Shown here: positions 47,360 to 56,038 of the stretch, piece after piece
Position numbering within the stretch: position 1 is the stretch's first letter
How the letters are laid out: every line of letters begins with the position of its first letter
Translations under genes and position numbers: made by a program
The notes under the pieces: model-generated
Told to the model about the DNA's origin: nothing
Seen by the model: the letters and a program-made list of their open reading frames with translations, nothing else
The model's database searches: none
From: Cohnella panacarvi Gsoil 349
GTDB lineage: Bacteria; Bacillota; Bacilli; Paenibacillales; Paenibacillaceae
DNA: 64,000 bases
NCBI RefSeq assembly: GCF_000515335.1
Contig: NZ_KI911563.1
Span: 1,027,598 to 1,091,597, forward strand
Direction of reading: 5' to 3'

Positions 47360-48868
47360 TTAATGAACCGGCTTCGCCCGTTCTTTGCCTTTGTCCGCTT
47401 CGCCGGCGTTCTTCGTCGCGGCTTCGCGGTCTTGCTGCATCTCTTCGACCGTCTTCACCTGGAGCCGGGCCGCGCCGCGATAGCCTTCTCTCGTCGGAAC
47501 GCGCTTGCCGGACGCCAACCTCGCCTTCGCTTCGGCGATCGCGGCGCCGTATTGCGGCAGCCAGCGCTCGCCCGCGACGAGCATCTCGTCCACCATCTGC
47601 CAAATTTCGTTCGGGTTGCACACCGCGCCGACGAGCGGATCCATCATGAACGCTTGGCGAAGCAACTTGTCGTCGCCGTGCACCGCCGCTTCCACGGCAA
47701 GACGTTGTACGCTAATGCTCACGTTGCATACGGCAGCCGGTCCAAGCGGCAATTCGCCCACCCGCGGCATCGAGATGCCGTTACGGTCGACGTAGCCCGG
47801 CGCTTCGATAATCGCATCGTCCGGCAGATTAGCGATCGTACCCTGATTCACGACATTGAAGTGCCCCCGGTATACGCGCCCGGTTTCCAACCCCTCGATA
47901 ATGTACGAACCATGTTCCTCGCTCCGGTTTTCCGACGCGTACACCAAAGACGGCTCCTTCATCCAATTCGGGAAGTCGGTCTCGAACCAATTGCGCCCTT
48001 CGGTGCACACGCGCAAATACCCGCCCGTCTCGCCGTTAATCCAGACGCCGAGATCGATCCATTGTTCGATTTCGTCCAACCTTTTCCGATACCATGGTAC
48101 GTACTCGCTCAAATGTCCGTTCGACTCGGTGCTGTAGTAACCGAATCGGCGCAGCATGTCGATGCGAACCTTCTCCGTACGGCTGAAATCCGGATGCTTC
48201 TCGAACGCCTCAAGCAGCTTGCCCGTCAAGTCTTCTCCCTTATGGCGAATTTGCACGTACCACGTCTGGTGGTTGATGCCCGCGCATACGATATCGACTT
48301 CGTCTTTCTTAAGACCGAACACCTCGGCAATTTGCCAATGCCCGCCCTGGACGCCGTGGCATAACCCGACGGTACGGACGCCGCCGTATTGATTGCACGC
48401 CCATGTAAGCATCGCCATCGGGTTGGCATAGTTGAGCAGCAACACGTCCTTAGCCGCGACTTCGCGGATGTCCTTGCAAATATCGAGCATGGCCGCGATT
48501 CCGCGCTGTCCATACATGATGCCGCCTGCCGACAACGTATCGCCCACGCACTGGTCTACGCCGTATTGCAGCGGAATGTCGATGTCGGTCGCGAACGCTT
48601 CCAATCCGCCCACGCGGATCGTGCATATCACGTAGTTGGCGCCTCTAAGCGCCTGTCGGCGATCGGTCGTCGCTTCGATTTGAATACGCAAACCATTGTC
48701 TTCGATATCGCGCTGGCATAACGCCCTGACCATCTCCAGATTGCTCGCGTTAATGTCCGTAAAAGCCACTTCGATCTGATGAAACTCGGGAACGCTCAGC
48801 AAATCCCTCAGCAGTCCGCGGGTGAATCCGATGCTCCCCGCTCCGATGAACGCGATTTTGAAAGCCAT
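47360..48868 (-). CDS. melA: Alpha-galactosidase/alpha-glucosidase, GH4
   Basis: 502 aa. GH4 enzymes use NAD+ and Mn2+ and an oxidation-elimination mechanism. NAD loop KIAFIGAGSIGFTRGLLRD at the start; metal ligands Cys in GLCHGVQGG and His in CAGINHQTWY; length and motifs fit MelA-type alpha-galactosidase, though alpha-glucosidase or glucuronidase activity is possible in this family. GGAGGG precedes the start. The AraC gene upstream in the same direction is its probable regulator. The last 60 residues are Lys/Glu/Ala-rich. Confidence 0.93.
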   Translation of the reverse strand: MAFKIAFIGAGSIGFTRGLLRDLLSVPEFHQIEVAFTDINASNLEMVRALCQRDIEDNGLRIQIEATTDRRQALRGANYVICTIRVGGLEAFATDIDIPLQYGVDQCVGDTLSAGGIMYGQRGIAAMLDICKDIREVAAKDVLLLNYANPMAMLTWACNQYGGVRTVGLCHGVQGGHWQIAEVFGLKKDEVDIVCAGINHQTWYVQIRHKGEDLTGKLLEAFEKHPDFSRTEKVRIDMLRRFGYYSTESNGHLSEYVPWYRKRLDEIEQWIDLGVWINGETGGYLRVCTEGRNWFETDFPNWMKEPSLVYASENRSEEHGSYIIEGLETGRVYRGHFNVVNQGTIANLPDDAIIEAPGYVDRNGISMPRVGELPLGPAAVCNVSISVQRLAVEAAVHGDDKLLRQAFMMDPLVGAVCNPNEIWQMVDEMLVAGERWLPQYGAAIAEAKARLASGKRVPTREGYRGAARLQVKTVEEMQQDREAATKNAGEADKGKERAKPVH

Positions 48869-48976
48869 AGATACCGCCCTCCGTCATAAAGTTACAAAGA
48901 GTAGAATATGGCTTCATTGTAACCTCGCGTTCCGTCACGGCGTTATCAATATCATGACTTTCTGCCGACCAGCCTG

Positions 48977-49891
48977 TCAGAAATCATCACTTTTCTCATA
49001 GCTCCACAGTTGCTTGTGATGGGTTTGTCGGAACTCGATCGGGGTATGTCCGGTATGTCTCTTGAACAACGCGTGAAAATATTGCCGGCTCCCGATCCCG
49101 ACATATTCGGAAACGTCGGCGACGGGGATGTCGGTGTTCTGCAGGAGCATTTTCGCCTTGTCCACGCGCAGCGCGGTCAAATATTCGATTAACGTCGTTC
49201 CCGTATTCGTCTTGAAAATGCGTTGTACGTACCCCGGGTGCAGATTAACCGCAGCGGCGACGTCTTTCACCCGAATGTCGCGGTCGTAATTCTGATGCAT
49301 ATACGCCGTACACTGCTTAACGTATACTTCGGCAGGCTGATTCTGAAGCGCGTTCGCTTCCGCGCGCAATCTTCCGATTCGAATCAGCAGCTGCGCGAGC
49401 AGCATACGGTCAAGCATTCCGCCGGTGCCGCCCCGGTTATCCAGCTCGACGACCAAGCTTCTTAATGCATAATAGACGTCGTCCGGATCTTGCAGCTTGA
49501 AGTAGAAGGCCGGGGAACGCAGCAAAGCCGCCAAAGCCTCCTCATCCTCCGCTAATTCCCGAATGGAAGGGAATGCTCCCGCACGCTCGGCGAATCCGAA
49601 CTCCGCATTCAGCATCCTGCAGCTTTGATCGACGACCAGACGATGCGGCACGTTGGCGTCCAGCACGATAAATTCGCCTTTCTGCAGCTTTACGGCATGC
49701 GGGCTGCTTCGCTCCTGCCGTTCGATTTCTACGACGCAATTCCCTTGGATAACATACATGATTTCCATGGAGTCGTGGCGGTGAAAGCCCATTCGATACC
49801 CGTTCCACTGCTTATAATAATAGGCGAATATTCGCGGCGAATAGCTCCCATGAAGCAGAGCGGCATCGAACAAACTCCCTAGTCCCATCAT
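48977..49891 (-). CDS. AraC-family regulator upstream of melA
   Basis: 304 aa. N-terminal cupin sensor (FHRHDSMEIMYVIQGNCVVE, GEFIVLDANVPHRLVVD), C-terminal AraC helix-turn-helix pair (IRVKDVAAAVNLHPGYVQRI, VADVSEYVGIGSRQYFHALF, GHTPIEFRQ). Same direction as melA, 108 nt before it; likely an activator of alpha-galactoside use. AAGGAGGGG just precedes the tandem ATGs. Divergent from add. Confidence 0.9.
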   Translation of the reverse strand: MMGLGSLFDAALLHGSYSPRIFAYYYKQWNGYRMGFHRHDSMEIMYVIQGNCVVEIERQERSSPHAVKLQKGEFIVLDANVPHRLVVDQSCRMLNAEFGFAERAGAFPSIRELAEDEEALAALLRSPAFYFKLQDPDDVYYALRSLVVELDNRGGTGGMLDRMLLAQLLIRIGRLRAEANALQNQPAEVYVKQCTAYMHQNYDRDIRVKDVAAAVNLHPGYVQRIFKTNTGTTLIEYLTALRVDKAKMLLQNTDIPVADVSEYVGIGSRQYFHALFKRHTGHTPIEFRQTHHKQLWSYEKSDDF

Positions 49892-50003
49892 ACCCCTCCT
49901 TAAATATACCTAACATAACAATGACGCAGTAGCTAAAATACCTTGAATATTCAGATTATTGTGTTACTTTATATAACAATAGTTTCGTGAGGGAGGGATG
50001 ACA

Positions 50004-51029
50004 ATGGATGCGCTACAGACTTTATCGGCATTGCCAAAAGTGGATTTGCACGTACATCTGGACGGCTCCGTCTCGCCGGAATCGTTAATCGCGCTTGCTC
50101 GATATCAGGGGATCCCTCTCCCGACGTACGACCCGCCGCAATTACATCCGTATATGCAAATCGGAGAACAAGGCTGCGGAAGCTTGGTTGAATACTTAGC
50201 GAAATTCGATTTCGTGCTGCCGTTCTTGCAGACGGCCGACGCGCTGGCGTACGTCGCGACGGAGACGGTTCGGCAAGCCGCCGAGCACGGCGCGAAATAT
50301 ATCGAGGTTCGGTTCGCCCCTCAGTTACATCGCGAGCGAGGGTTAAGCGCGGACGACGCGATCCGGCACGTCATCCGCGGCTTGAAGCTCGGCGAACGCC
50401 AATTCGGCGTCATGGCGAGAGCGATCGCGATCTGCATGCGCCACCACGACGGCGAAGCGAACTTAGAAGTCGTTGAAGCCGCTAGCCGTTATTGCGGTCA
50501 CGGTCTCGTCGCCGTCGATTTGGCGGGGAACGAAGCCGCTTATCCCGCTTCTCTGTTCCGCGACGTATTCGCCCGCGCCCAAGGCTATGGCATTCCGATC
50601 ACGATCCATGCCGGAGAAGCAGCAGGTCCGGATAATATCGCGGAAGCCGTCGAACGTCTCGGGGCGGCAAGAATCGGCCACGGCGTACGCGCGCGGGAAG
50701 ACGACGAGGTGCTTGCTCTACTTCGCGATCGGCGTATTCCGCTGGAATTGTGCCCCACGAGCAACATTCAGACGAGGGCAGTAAGCGGATGGAGCGACTA
50801 CCCGATACGCGACTATGTCGAACAAGGCTTGCTCTTGACGGTCAACACGGACAATCCGAGCGTATCAGGCACGAATCTAACGAACGAATATCGCGTTCTC
50901 GCCGAACGATTCGAGTTTACCCCGCAAGAAATAAAAGGGTTCATTCTAAACGGAGTCGAAGCGGCATTCCTACGGGAGCATGAAAAGGAACAGCTGCGAC
51001 GGGAGATTTTAGAGTTCGGCGCGCTGTAG
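50004..51029 (+). CDS. add: Adenosine deaminase
   Basis: 341 aa. Zn2+ enzyme converting adenosine to inosine in purine salvage. Metal ligands HVHLDG at the start (KVDLHVHLDGSVSPESL), catalytic HAGEAAGP, and late LTVNTDNPSVSGTNL. Start 50004 is preferred, 6 nt after GAGGGAGGG; the ATG at 49998 touches the ribosome-binding site. The last codons (G-A-L-stop) lie inside the first unit of a 51-bp repeat. Confidence 0.95.
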   Translation: MDALQTLSALPKVDLHVHLDGSVSPESLIALARYQGIPLPTYDPPQLHPYMQIGEQGCGSLVEYLAKFDFVLPFLQTADALAYVATETVRQAAEHGAKYIEVRFAPQLHRERGLSADDAIRHVIRGLKLGERQFGVMARAIAICMRHHDGEANLEVVEAASRYCGHGLVAVDLAGNEAAYPASLFRDVFARAQGYGIPITIHAGEAAGPDNIAEAVERLGAARIGHGVRAREDDEVLALLRDRRIPLELCPTSNIQTRAVSGWSDYPIRDYVEQGLLLTVNTDNPSVSGTNLTNEYRVLAERFEFTPQEIKGFILNGVEAAFLREHEKEQLRREILEFGAL

Positions 51030-51152
51030 TTACGGTTGATCGAACTGCACCTGCCCAATAGGGCGGTCGACGCGCTTTAGTTACGGTTAGTCAAACTGCA
51101 CGTGCGCAATATAGTGGTCGGCGCGCTGTCATTCGGGTTAGTCCGACCGCGC
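51018..51152 (+). repeat. 51-bp tandem repeat overlapping the add stop codon
   Basis: Units at 51018-51068, 51069-51119 and a partial one at 51120-51152. They share GCGCGCTGTAG-type starts, TTACGGTT, and CAATA/GGTC ends. The add stop TAG (51027-51029) is inside unit 1. A related single copy is at 212-240. Confidence 0.85.
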
Positions 51153-51158
51153 ATCGAA

Positions 51159-51200
51159 AAGGGACGACGAAAGAGGACTCCCCCTTCTGTCGTCCCTTCC
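51159..51200. terminator. Bidirectional terminator between add and kdgK
   Basis: AAAGGGACGACGAAAG, loop, CTTCTGTCGTCCCTT with T- and A-runs on either side; serves both convergent genes. Confidence 0.8.
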
Positions 51201-51202
51201 TA

Positions 51203-52180
51203 TTACCGCGTAACTTCTTTGCCGCCGGCGATCAGCCGCAGCAGTTCTTCGCGCTTAGGCAAGCCTTCCCAATCGCCTTTGAACTGCGTGGCGATCGCGC
51301 CCATATGGTTCGCTCTCTCCAAAGAGCGCGCGAGGTTGTCGCCTTCATCCAGCGGCCCGAATTCGACCAGACCGGACAGCAAACCCGCGGCGAACGCGTC
51401 TCCGGCGCCTACCGTATCCACTACGCGCTTCACGGTATACGGCTTCGCGCGGACAGCCTTATCGCTCGCGAACCCGATCGAACCCTTCTCGCCGAGCTTC
51501 AGCACGACAACCTTCGGTCCCATCGCCAGAAAATGCGCGCCGTATTCCTCCTCGGACATCACGCCGGCCAGAAACTCGGCCTCCTCGTCGCCCGGCAAGA
51601 ACACGTCGCATAGCGGAACAAGCGATAGCAGCGTGCGGCGCGCATCTTCCTCGCTCCACAGCTTGCGGCGCAAATTCGGGTCGAAGCTTACCGTCAGTCC
51701 GAGCTCGCGAGCGCGTTTCATCGCCGCGCGGATCGCGTCGGCCGAATGTTCGCCTAGCGCGGGCGTTATGCCCGTTACATGCAGATGACTCGCGCCTTCG
51801 AACCACGCGTCCGATACGTGTTCCGGCGCCACATGGCTCATCGCCGAGCCTCGGCGGTAATAGTATACGTTAGGATCGCCGTAGCCTTTGAACTCCTTGA
51901 AGTACAGCGCGGTTGGATATCGAACGTCCCGAACGACGTGAGAGACGTCGATTCCTTCGCCCGCCAACGTCGATTGGATCACGTCGCCGAACGGATCGGC
52001 GCCAAGCCGGCTAATCCAGCGGACCTTATAGCCGAGCCGCGAAAGCCCGATCGAGACGTTCGATTCCGCGCCCGCGATCGTTCGCGTGAAAAGCGGCGCA
52101 TAGGCGAGCGCCCCTTCGCTCATCGGCTGCATCGACAGCATGCTTTCCCCGATCGTGACGACATCGACGGCTTTCGTCAT
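51203..52180 (-). CDS. kdgK: 2-keto-3-deoxygluconate kinase (PfkB family)
   Basis: 325 aa ribokinase-family sugar kinase. Catalytic base Asp in the VVDTVGAGDAFAAGLLSGLV motif and N-terminal VVTIGESMLSMQPMSEG are those of KDG kinases. Phosphorylates KDG to KDPG, which the overlapping kdgA product then splits. The start overlaps the kdgA stop by 4 nt. Last gene of the uronate-type cluster. Confidence 0.9.
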   Translation of the reverse strand: MTKAVDVVTIGESMLSMQPMSEGALAYAPLFTRTIAGAESNVSIGLSRLGYKVRWISRLGADPFGDVIQSTLAGEGIDVSHVVRDVRYPTALYFKEFKGYGDPNVYYYRRGSAMSHVAPEHVSDAWFEGASHLHVTGITPALGEHSADAIRAAMKRARELGLTVSFDPNLRRKLWSEEDARRTLLSLVPLCDVFLPGDEEAEFLAGVMSEEEYGAHFLAMGPKVVVLKLGEKGSIGFASDKAVRAKPYTVKRVVDTVGAGDAFAAGLLSGLVEFGPLDEGDNLARSLERANHMGAIATQFKGDWEGLPKREELLRLIAGGKEVTR

Positions 52181-52821
52181 ACCGACTTCGCTCCCTGCAC
52201 TTCGTTCACAAAGTGTCTAGCGAGCTCGGTCAGCTCCGCGAACTTGCCGAGCTTCACGAGCTGCTTGTCTACCAGATTGCCGCCAAGGCCGACGGCGATA
52301 GCCCCCGCGTCCAGCACGGAGCGGATGTTCTGCAGGTTGACGCCTCCGGTCGCGATCATCGGAATGTGGCCGAGAGGCGCACGGACTTCCTTCAAGTAGT
52401 TGACGCCGAGCGAGCCCATCGGGAACACTTTGACCGCAGTCGCTCCGGCTTTGTATGCGCGAACCATCTCGGTCGGCGTCATCGTGCCGGGCCACACCTC
52501 GACACCGTTCGCAATGCCGTAAGCGATGACTTCCTCGTCCAGGTTAGGAGAGATGATATATTCCGCACCCGCTGCGACCGCTTCTTTGGCTTGCTCCAAA
52601 TCAAGCACGGTGCCCGCGCCGATGCGCATGCGATGGCCGTGCTGCTCGCGGAAACGCGAGATCATGCCGAGCGCGCCGTCCGTATTCAAAGTCACTTCGA
52701 GGAACACGACCCCCCCGTCGGCCAGCGCTTGCGCCGTCGCATCCCCCGACTTTTCGGAGATGCCTCGGATAATGGCTACGATTTGCTCCCGTTGCAACGA
52801 TTTCATCAATTCGGATGACAT
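52177..52821 (-). CDS. kdgA: KDPG/KHG aldolase
   Basis: 214 aa class I aldolase, splits KDPG into pyruvate and glyceraldehyde-3-phosphate. Catalytic Glu in LEVTLNT and Schiff-base Lys in ATAVKVFPMGSLG; IGAGTVLDLEQAKEAVAAGA and IATGGVN phosphate site. 132 nt separate it from the uxaC-like gene; it may share the transcript or have its own promoter. Confidence 0.94.
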   Translation of the reverse strand: MSSELMKSLQREQIVAIIRGISEKSGDATAQALADGGVVFLEVTLNTDGALGMISRFREQHGHRMRIGAGTVLDLEQAKEAVAAGAEYIISPNLDEEVIAYGIANGVEVWPGTMTPTEMVRAYKAGATAVKVFPMGSLGVNYLKEVRAPLGHIPMIATGGVNLQNIRSVLDAGAIAVGLGGNLVDKQLVKLGKFAELTELARHFVNEVQGAKSV

Positions 52822-52953
52822 GGCAAGCTCCTTCTGCAGACAAGGACGAATCCCGATCGATTCGCCCTCCGCCTTGTATTATGCCATATAGTGTAACACC
52901 GCGAGTCCCGTTGTGCTACTAGATTCACCTATAAAAATGTTTGATTGCGTTCA

Positions 52954-54225
52954 TTAAAGTTTCTTTGAGTTCGTTTTGCCAAGGAACCTCCAGAAATTGC
53001 CTCCGAACAAGTCGGCGCAATCCCGGCGAACGTCGTCCTCCGTCACCGTCCAGCCGGTCTCCAGCACTCGATTGTATTTCCGGATCAGCGTGTCCGCGAT
53101 AATCCGTTTCGAGTATTCCCACTTATAGAGAAGCTGTCCGAAAATCCGGCAATCGGAATGCTGCGGAATAACCGCGAGTCCGAGAAGCTCGATGCGAAGC
53201 TCCGTCAGCTCGCGCACCATCGACTCGATGTGCAGGAACCACCAGCAGCCGAACACCATCAAGTTGCGGAATTTGCGCGCGAGCACGGCGAGCTCGTGCT
53301 GATTCTCCCGCGCCAGCATCGTGATAAGGAACTTCTGGTTCGGGTACGCGCGGCATAGCGCCTCCACCGATCCGACGTCCGATGTCATGCTCATGTCGCC
53401 GGCGAGCCGCAGCTCCGGATTGACGCGGCGGCGCACGCCGATCATGAGCGCGAACGGAATGTCCGCTTCTTGGCACACCGGCACCATGGCTTCGTCGATC
53501 ATCCGCGTGCGATGGTCGGCCGCCGGATAGACGAAGTCGCCCGGCATCGATACGGCCAAGTACAGCGCGCCCATCCGTTCGATCCACTCGCGCAGGAAAC
53601 GCCGTACTTCGCTGACCGTCTCCGAAGTCCATTCCGCGCCGACGCGATAGCCCTGCGCCGCCAACTGCGGCCAAGCGTTATCCCAGTCGTTCAGGAGCGG
53701 ATCGACGCGCAGCGCGGCATGGAACCGGGAATCTTCGTATCCGCCCCGTTCCCATGTCGCCCGCTCGACGGGATCGAGAGGATCGTTCGTCATCACGATA
53801 TCGCGCACGCCCGAAACCCTCATCACCTCGTCGATATGCGTATCCACCTTCATTGTCGCCCAAGCGTCCCGATACGTCTCCAAATCGCGGGACGACGTGT
53901 CGAGTCCGAGCTGCTTGAACACGTTCAGCACGCCGGAAGCCGCTTCGCTGACCGGCGAATGGTCGATGAACAACGTCCGCCAGATCAAATCAGCCTGCTC
54001 CCGCTTGGACAAGCTCCAGAAACGCTCGTACGGCATATCAAGCCAGCGGAACGTCTCCGATATCAAATAGTGGTAAGTAAGCAGGTCGTCGAGCTCCCAC
54101 AAACACAGCTCGCCGAATTCCGCCGCGAACAAATGCGTATGCATATCCGTTATCGGCGTCTCCCGTACGATGCGCGCGACCGCTTCGGCCGCATTGTCAA
54201 GCGTTAACGTCTTTATCGTTTCCAT
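52954..54225 (-). CDS. UxaC-like uronate isomerase
   Basis: 423 aa, amidohydrolase-superfamily TIM barrel. The metal-binding ITDMHTHLFAAEFG at the N-terminus, WELDDLLTYHYLISE, a late VIPQHSDCRIFGQLLYKWEY are in the pattern of glucuronate isomerase (UxaC), but the protein is shorter than the usual about 465 aa. Would convert glucuronate to fructuronate, or a related uronate. Overlaps the preceding AraC gene by 13 nt. Exact substrate uncertain. Confidence 0.8.
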   Translation of the reverse strand: METIKTLTLDNAAEAVARIVRETPITDMHTHLFAAEFGELCLWELDDLLTYHYLISETFRWLDMPYERFWSLSKREQADLIWRTLFIDHSPVSEAASGVLNVFKQLGLDTSSRDLETYRDAWATMKVDTHIDEVMRVSGVRDIVMTNDPLDPVERATWERGGYEDSRFHAALRVDPLLNDWDNAWPQLAAQGYRVGAEWTSETVSEVRRFLREWIERMGALYLAVSMPGDFVYPAADHRTRMIDEAMVPVCQEADIPFALMIGVRRRVNPELRLAGDMSMTSDVGSVEALCRAYPNQKFLITMLARENQHELAVLARKFRNLMVFGCWWFLHIESMVRELTELRIELLGLAVIPQHSDCRIFGQLLYKWEYSKRIIADTLIRKYNRVLETGWTVTEDDVRRDCADLFGGNFWRFLGKTNSKKL

Positions 54226-55073
54226 TCGCTAAACCCCGTTTCCTTCTCTACTATCGCCTTATCTTTAGCTTGCCTCTTGAATTGCTCCGGCGTCAAGCCG
54301 GTCATCCTCTTGAACAAGCGGCTGAAATGCGCCAAGTGCTTGAAGCCGAGCCGAAAACAAACTTCCGTCACGGACGTATCGGCATCGAGCAGGAACAGGA
54401 TGCGCGCTTCGTTGATCCGTTTGCGGTACACGTACTCGAATATCGTAACGCCCGTCACTTCTTTGAATATTTGGGCCAAATACGATTTGCTCAGGTGGAG
54501 CTCTCTCTGAAGCCCCTCCATATGCAGATCCTCGGTGAACTTCGTTTCTAGCAGCGCGACGACGTCTTGGACCGTCTTCTCCTTCTCCGACGGAAATTCC
54601 CGTTGCTCCCTAAGAGGCTGCAGGCAGCGATCGTAGACAAAATGCAACAGGTCGGCGAACGCAAGCATTCGCCGACTGTCTCCGATTTCATCATGTCTTT
54701 CCTGATGCCGATGCATGAGCGCGAAGATGCGCTCGGCTTCGTCCTTGTCTTCTCCGCGCAAGCGAAGCCGGTAGTTCTTGAACTTCTGGAACGGCTCCAG
54801 CACGTTAACCGCCCCGGGATGCTGCAGATACGGCTTCAACAGCGAAGGATCGAAGTGAGTGATCGTACGGATATAAGGAACGGCCGGATCGACCTTCGCG
54901 CAATGGAGCGTCATCCCGTACATGAGGATGAGATCCCCTGGTGCAAGCGTATAAATCTGATCGCCGATCAAATAGTTGCATTTGCCCTCGTGGAAGTAAT
55001 AAACCTCGTAGAACGAGTGCGAATGGAATGCCGGATCGACCGGCGAATCCTGACGGTAACTATAGGTGAACAT
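54213..55073 (-). CDS. AraC-family regulator inside the uronate cluster
   Basis: 286 aa. Cupin sensor (FHSHSFYEVYYFHEGKCNYL, LAPGDLILMYGMTLHCAK), then AraC helix-turn-helix pair (LHMEGLQRELHLSKSYLAQI, VTEVCFRLGFKHLAHFSRLF, GLTPEQFKRQ). Start 55073 follows GGGAG by about 9 nt and overlaps the end of the isomerase gene by 14 nt; its end overlaps the uxaC-like gene by 13 nt. So it is made with the enzymes and likely autoregulates the cluster. Confidence 0.88.
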   Translation of the reverse strand: MFTYSYRQDSPVDPAFHSHSFYEVYYFHEGKCNYLIGDQIYTLAPGDLILMYGMTLHCAKVDPAVPYIRTITHFDPSLLKPYLQHPGAVNVLEPFQKFKNYRLRLRGEDKDEAERIFALMHRHQERHDEIGDSRRMLAFADLLHFVYDRCLQPLREQREFPSEKEKTVQDVVALLETKFTEDLHMEGLQRELHLSKSYLAQIFKEVTGVTIFEYVYRKRINEARILFLLDADTSVTEVCFRLGFKHLAHFSRLFKRMTGLTPEQFKRQAKDKAIVEKETGFSEWKR

Positions 55074-55941
55074 CGCCCTGCAGCTCCCGCACCAACCCGC
55101 CGATGTAGTCGGCAAAATGCTTCAACATATCCGGAGAACTCGTGAACTGGCCGCTGAAATCCTCGGCGCCGAGGTATCCGTCGTAGCCTACCGCGACCAG
55201 ATCCTCGATCACTTGGCGCCAAGGCACCATTCCTTGATCGATCGGCATCCATTCGCCGTCCCACTTGCCGCTGCCGTCGGGCGCATGGCCCGCAGGCTTC
55301 CAGCAGGCGTTCTTCACGTGCACGTGCGCGAGGTACGGACCCAGAATCTCGAGAGCCAAGCGATAGTTCTCGAAGCCTTCGAAGACCATGTTGCCCGGGT
55401 CGAACAGAACGCCGATATGAGCCGGATCCATCCCCTCGACCAGGCGGCGCGCTCCCGAAGCGCTTGCCGCGATCGTATTATGATGGATCTCGATCAAGCC
55501 TTTGACGCCGTACTTCGCGCACAGCAGCGAAGCTTCCCGCAAATACTCGCGACCGAGCGAGAACAGCTCGTCGAACGGTTTGCTGCGGTCATATCCCGGC
55601 ACGCCGAGGCGAATGAACGGCGCGTCTAGCGCATTAGCCGCTTGCAGCACTTGTTCCGTCGCTTGCAAATCTCCCGCCTTCAGATAAGGCGTAACGCTTA
55701 GCGTGCGAAGCCCGTGGCGCTCGGCCGCTTCCTTGAACCGCGCGAGTTCCGCCTCGCCCTTCGAGGGCTGTATCGTGCAGATGTTGTTGCCCCAGAAGGA
55801 ATAGGGCTGGCTCGCCGCGTCCGCCGGCAGCTCGGTATAACGCCACTCGATTGCCTCCAGTCCGGCAGCTCGGGCCGCAACCGCCAGCTCGTCGGGACCA
55901 AGCTCCGGCGTCGCGACCGTAAAGATCGATAACTTCATCAT
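55060..55941 (-). CDS. Sugar phosphate isomerase/epimerase-type TIM barrel protein
   Basis: 293 aa of the xylose-isomerase-like (AP endonuclease family 2) superfamily. Metal-ligand motifs: IEIHHNTIAAS (Glu), GVLFDPGNMVFEGF (Asp), HVHVKNACW (His), LGAEDFSG (Glu). Start 55941 is set by AGGAGG 8 nt upstream; the frame is open through a 42-bp duplication upstream but without start signals. Activity could be isomerase, epimerase or dehydratase. Confidence 0.85.
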   Translation of the reverse strand: MMKLSIFTVATPELGPDELAVAARAAGLEAIEWRYTELPADAASQPYSFWGNNICTIQPSKGEAELARFKEAAERHGLRTLSVTPYLKAGDLQATEQVLQAANALDAPFIRLGVPGYDRSKPFDELFSLGREYLREASLLCAKYGVKGLIEIHHNTIAASASGARRLVEGMDPAHIGVLFDPGNMVFEGFENYRLALEILGPYLAHVHVKNACWKPAGHAPDGSGKWDGEWMPIDQGMVPWRQVIEDLVAVGYDGYLGAEDFSGQFTSSPDMLKHFADYIGGLVRELQGDVHL

Positions 55942-55953
55942 CGCATCTTCCTC

Positions 55954-56037
55954 CTCGATAGAATTGGTTCTTCGTCGGGCTCGAACTAACTCACCCTCGA
56001 TAGAATTGGTTCTTCGTCGGGCTCGAACTAACTCACC
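55954..56037 (+). repeat. Exact 42-bp tandem duplication
   Basis: Two identical 42-bp units (55954-55995, 55996-56037) fill the gap between the Gfo/Idh/MocA gene and the TIM-barrel gene, starting right after the former's stop. The unit includes CGATAGAATTGGTTCTTCGT. Exact identity suggests a recent event. Confidence 0.95.
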
Positions 56038-56038
56038 C

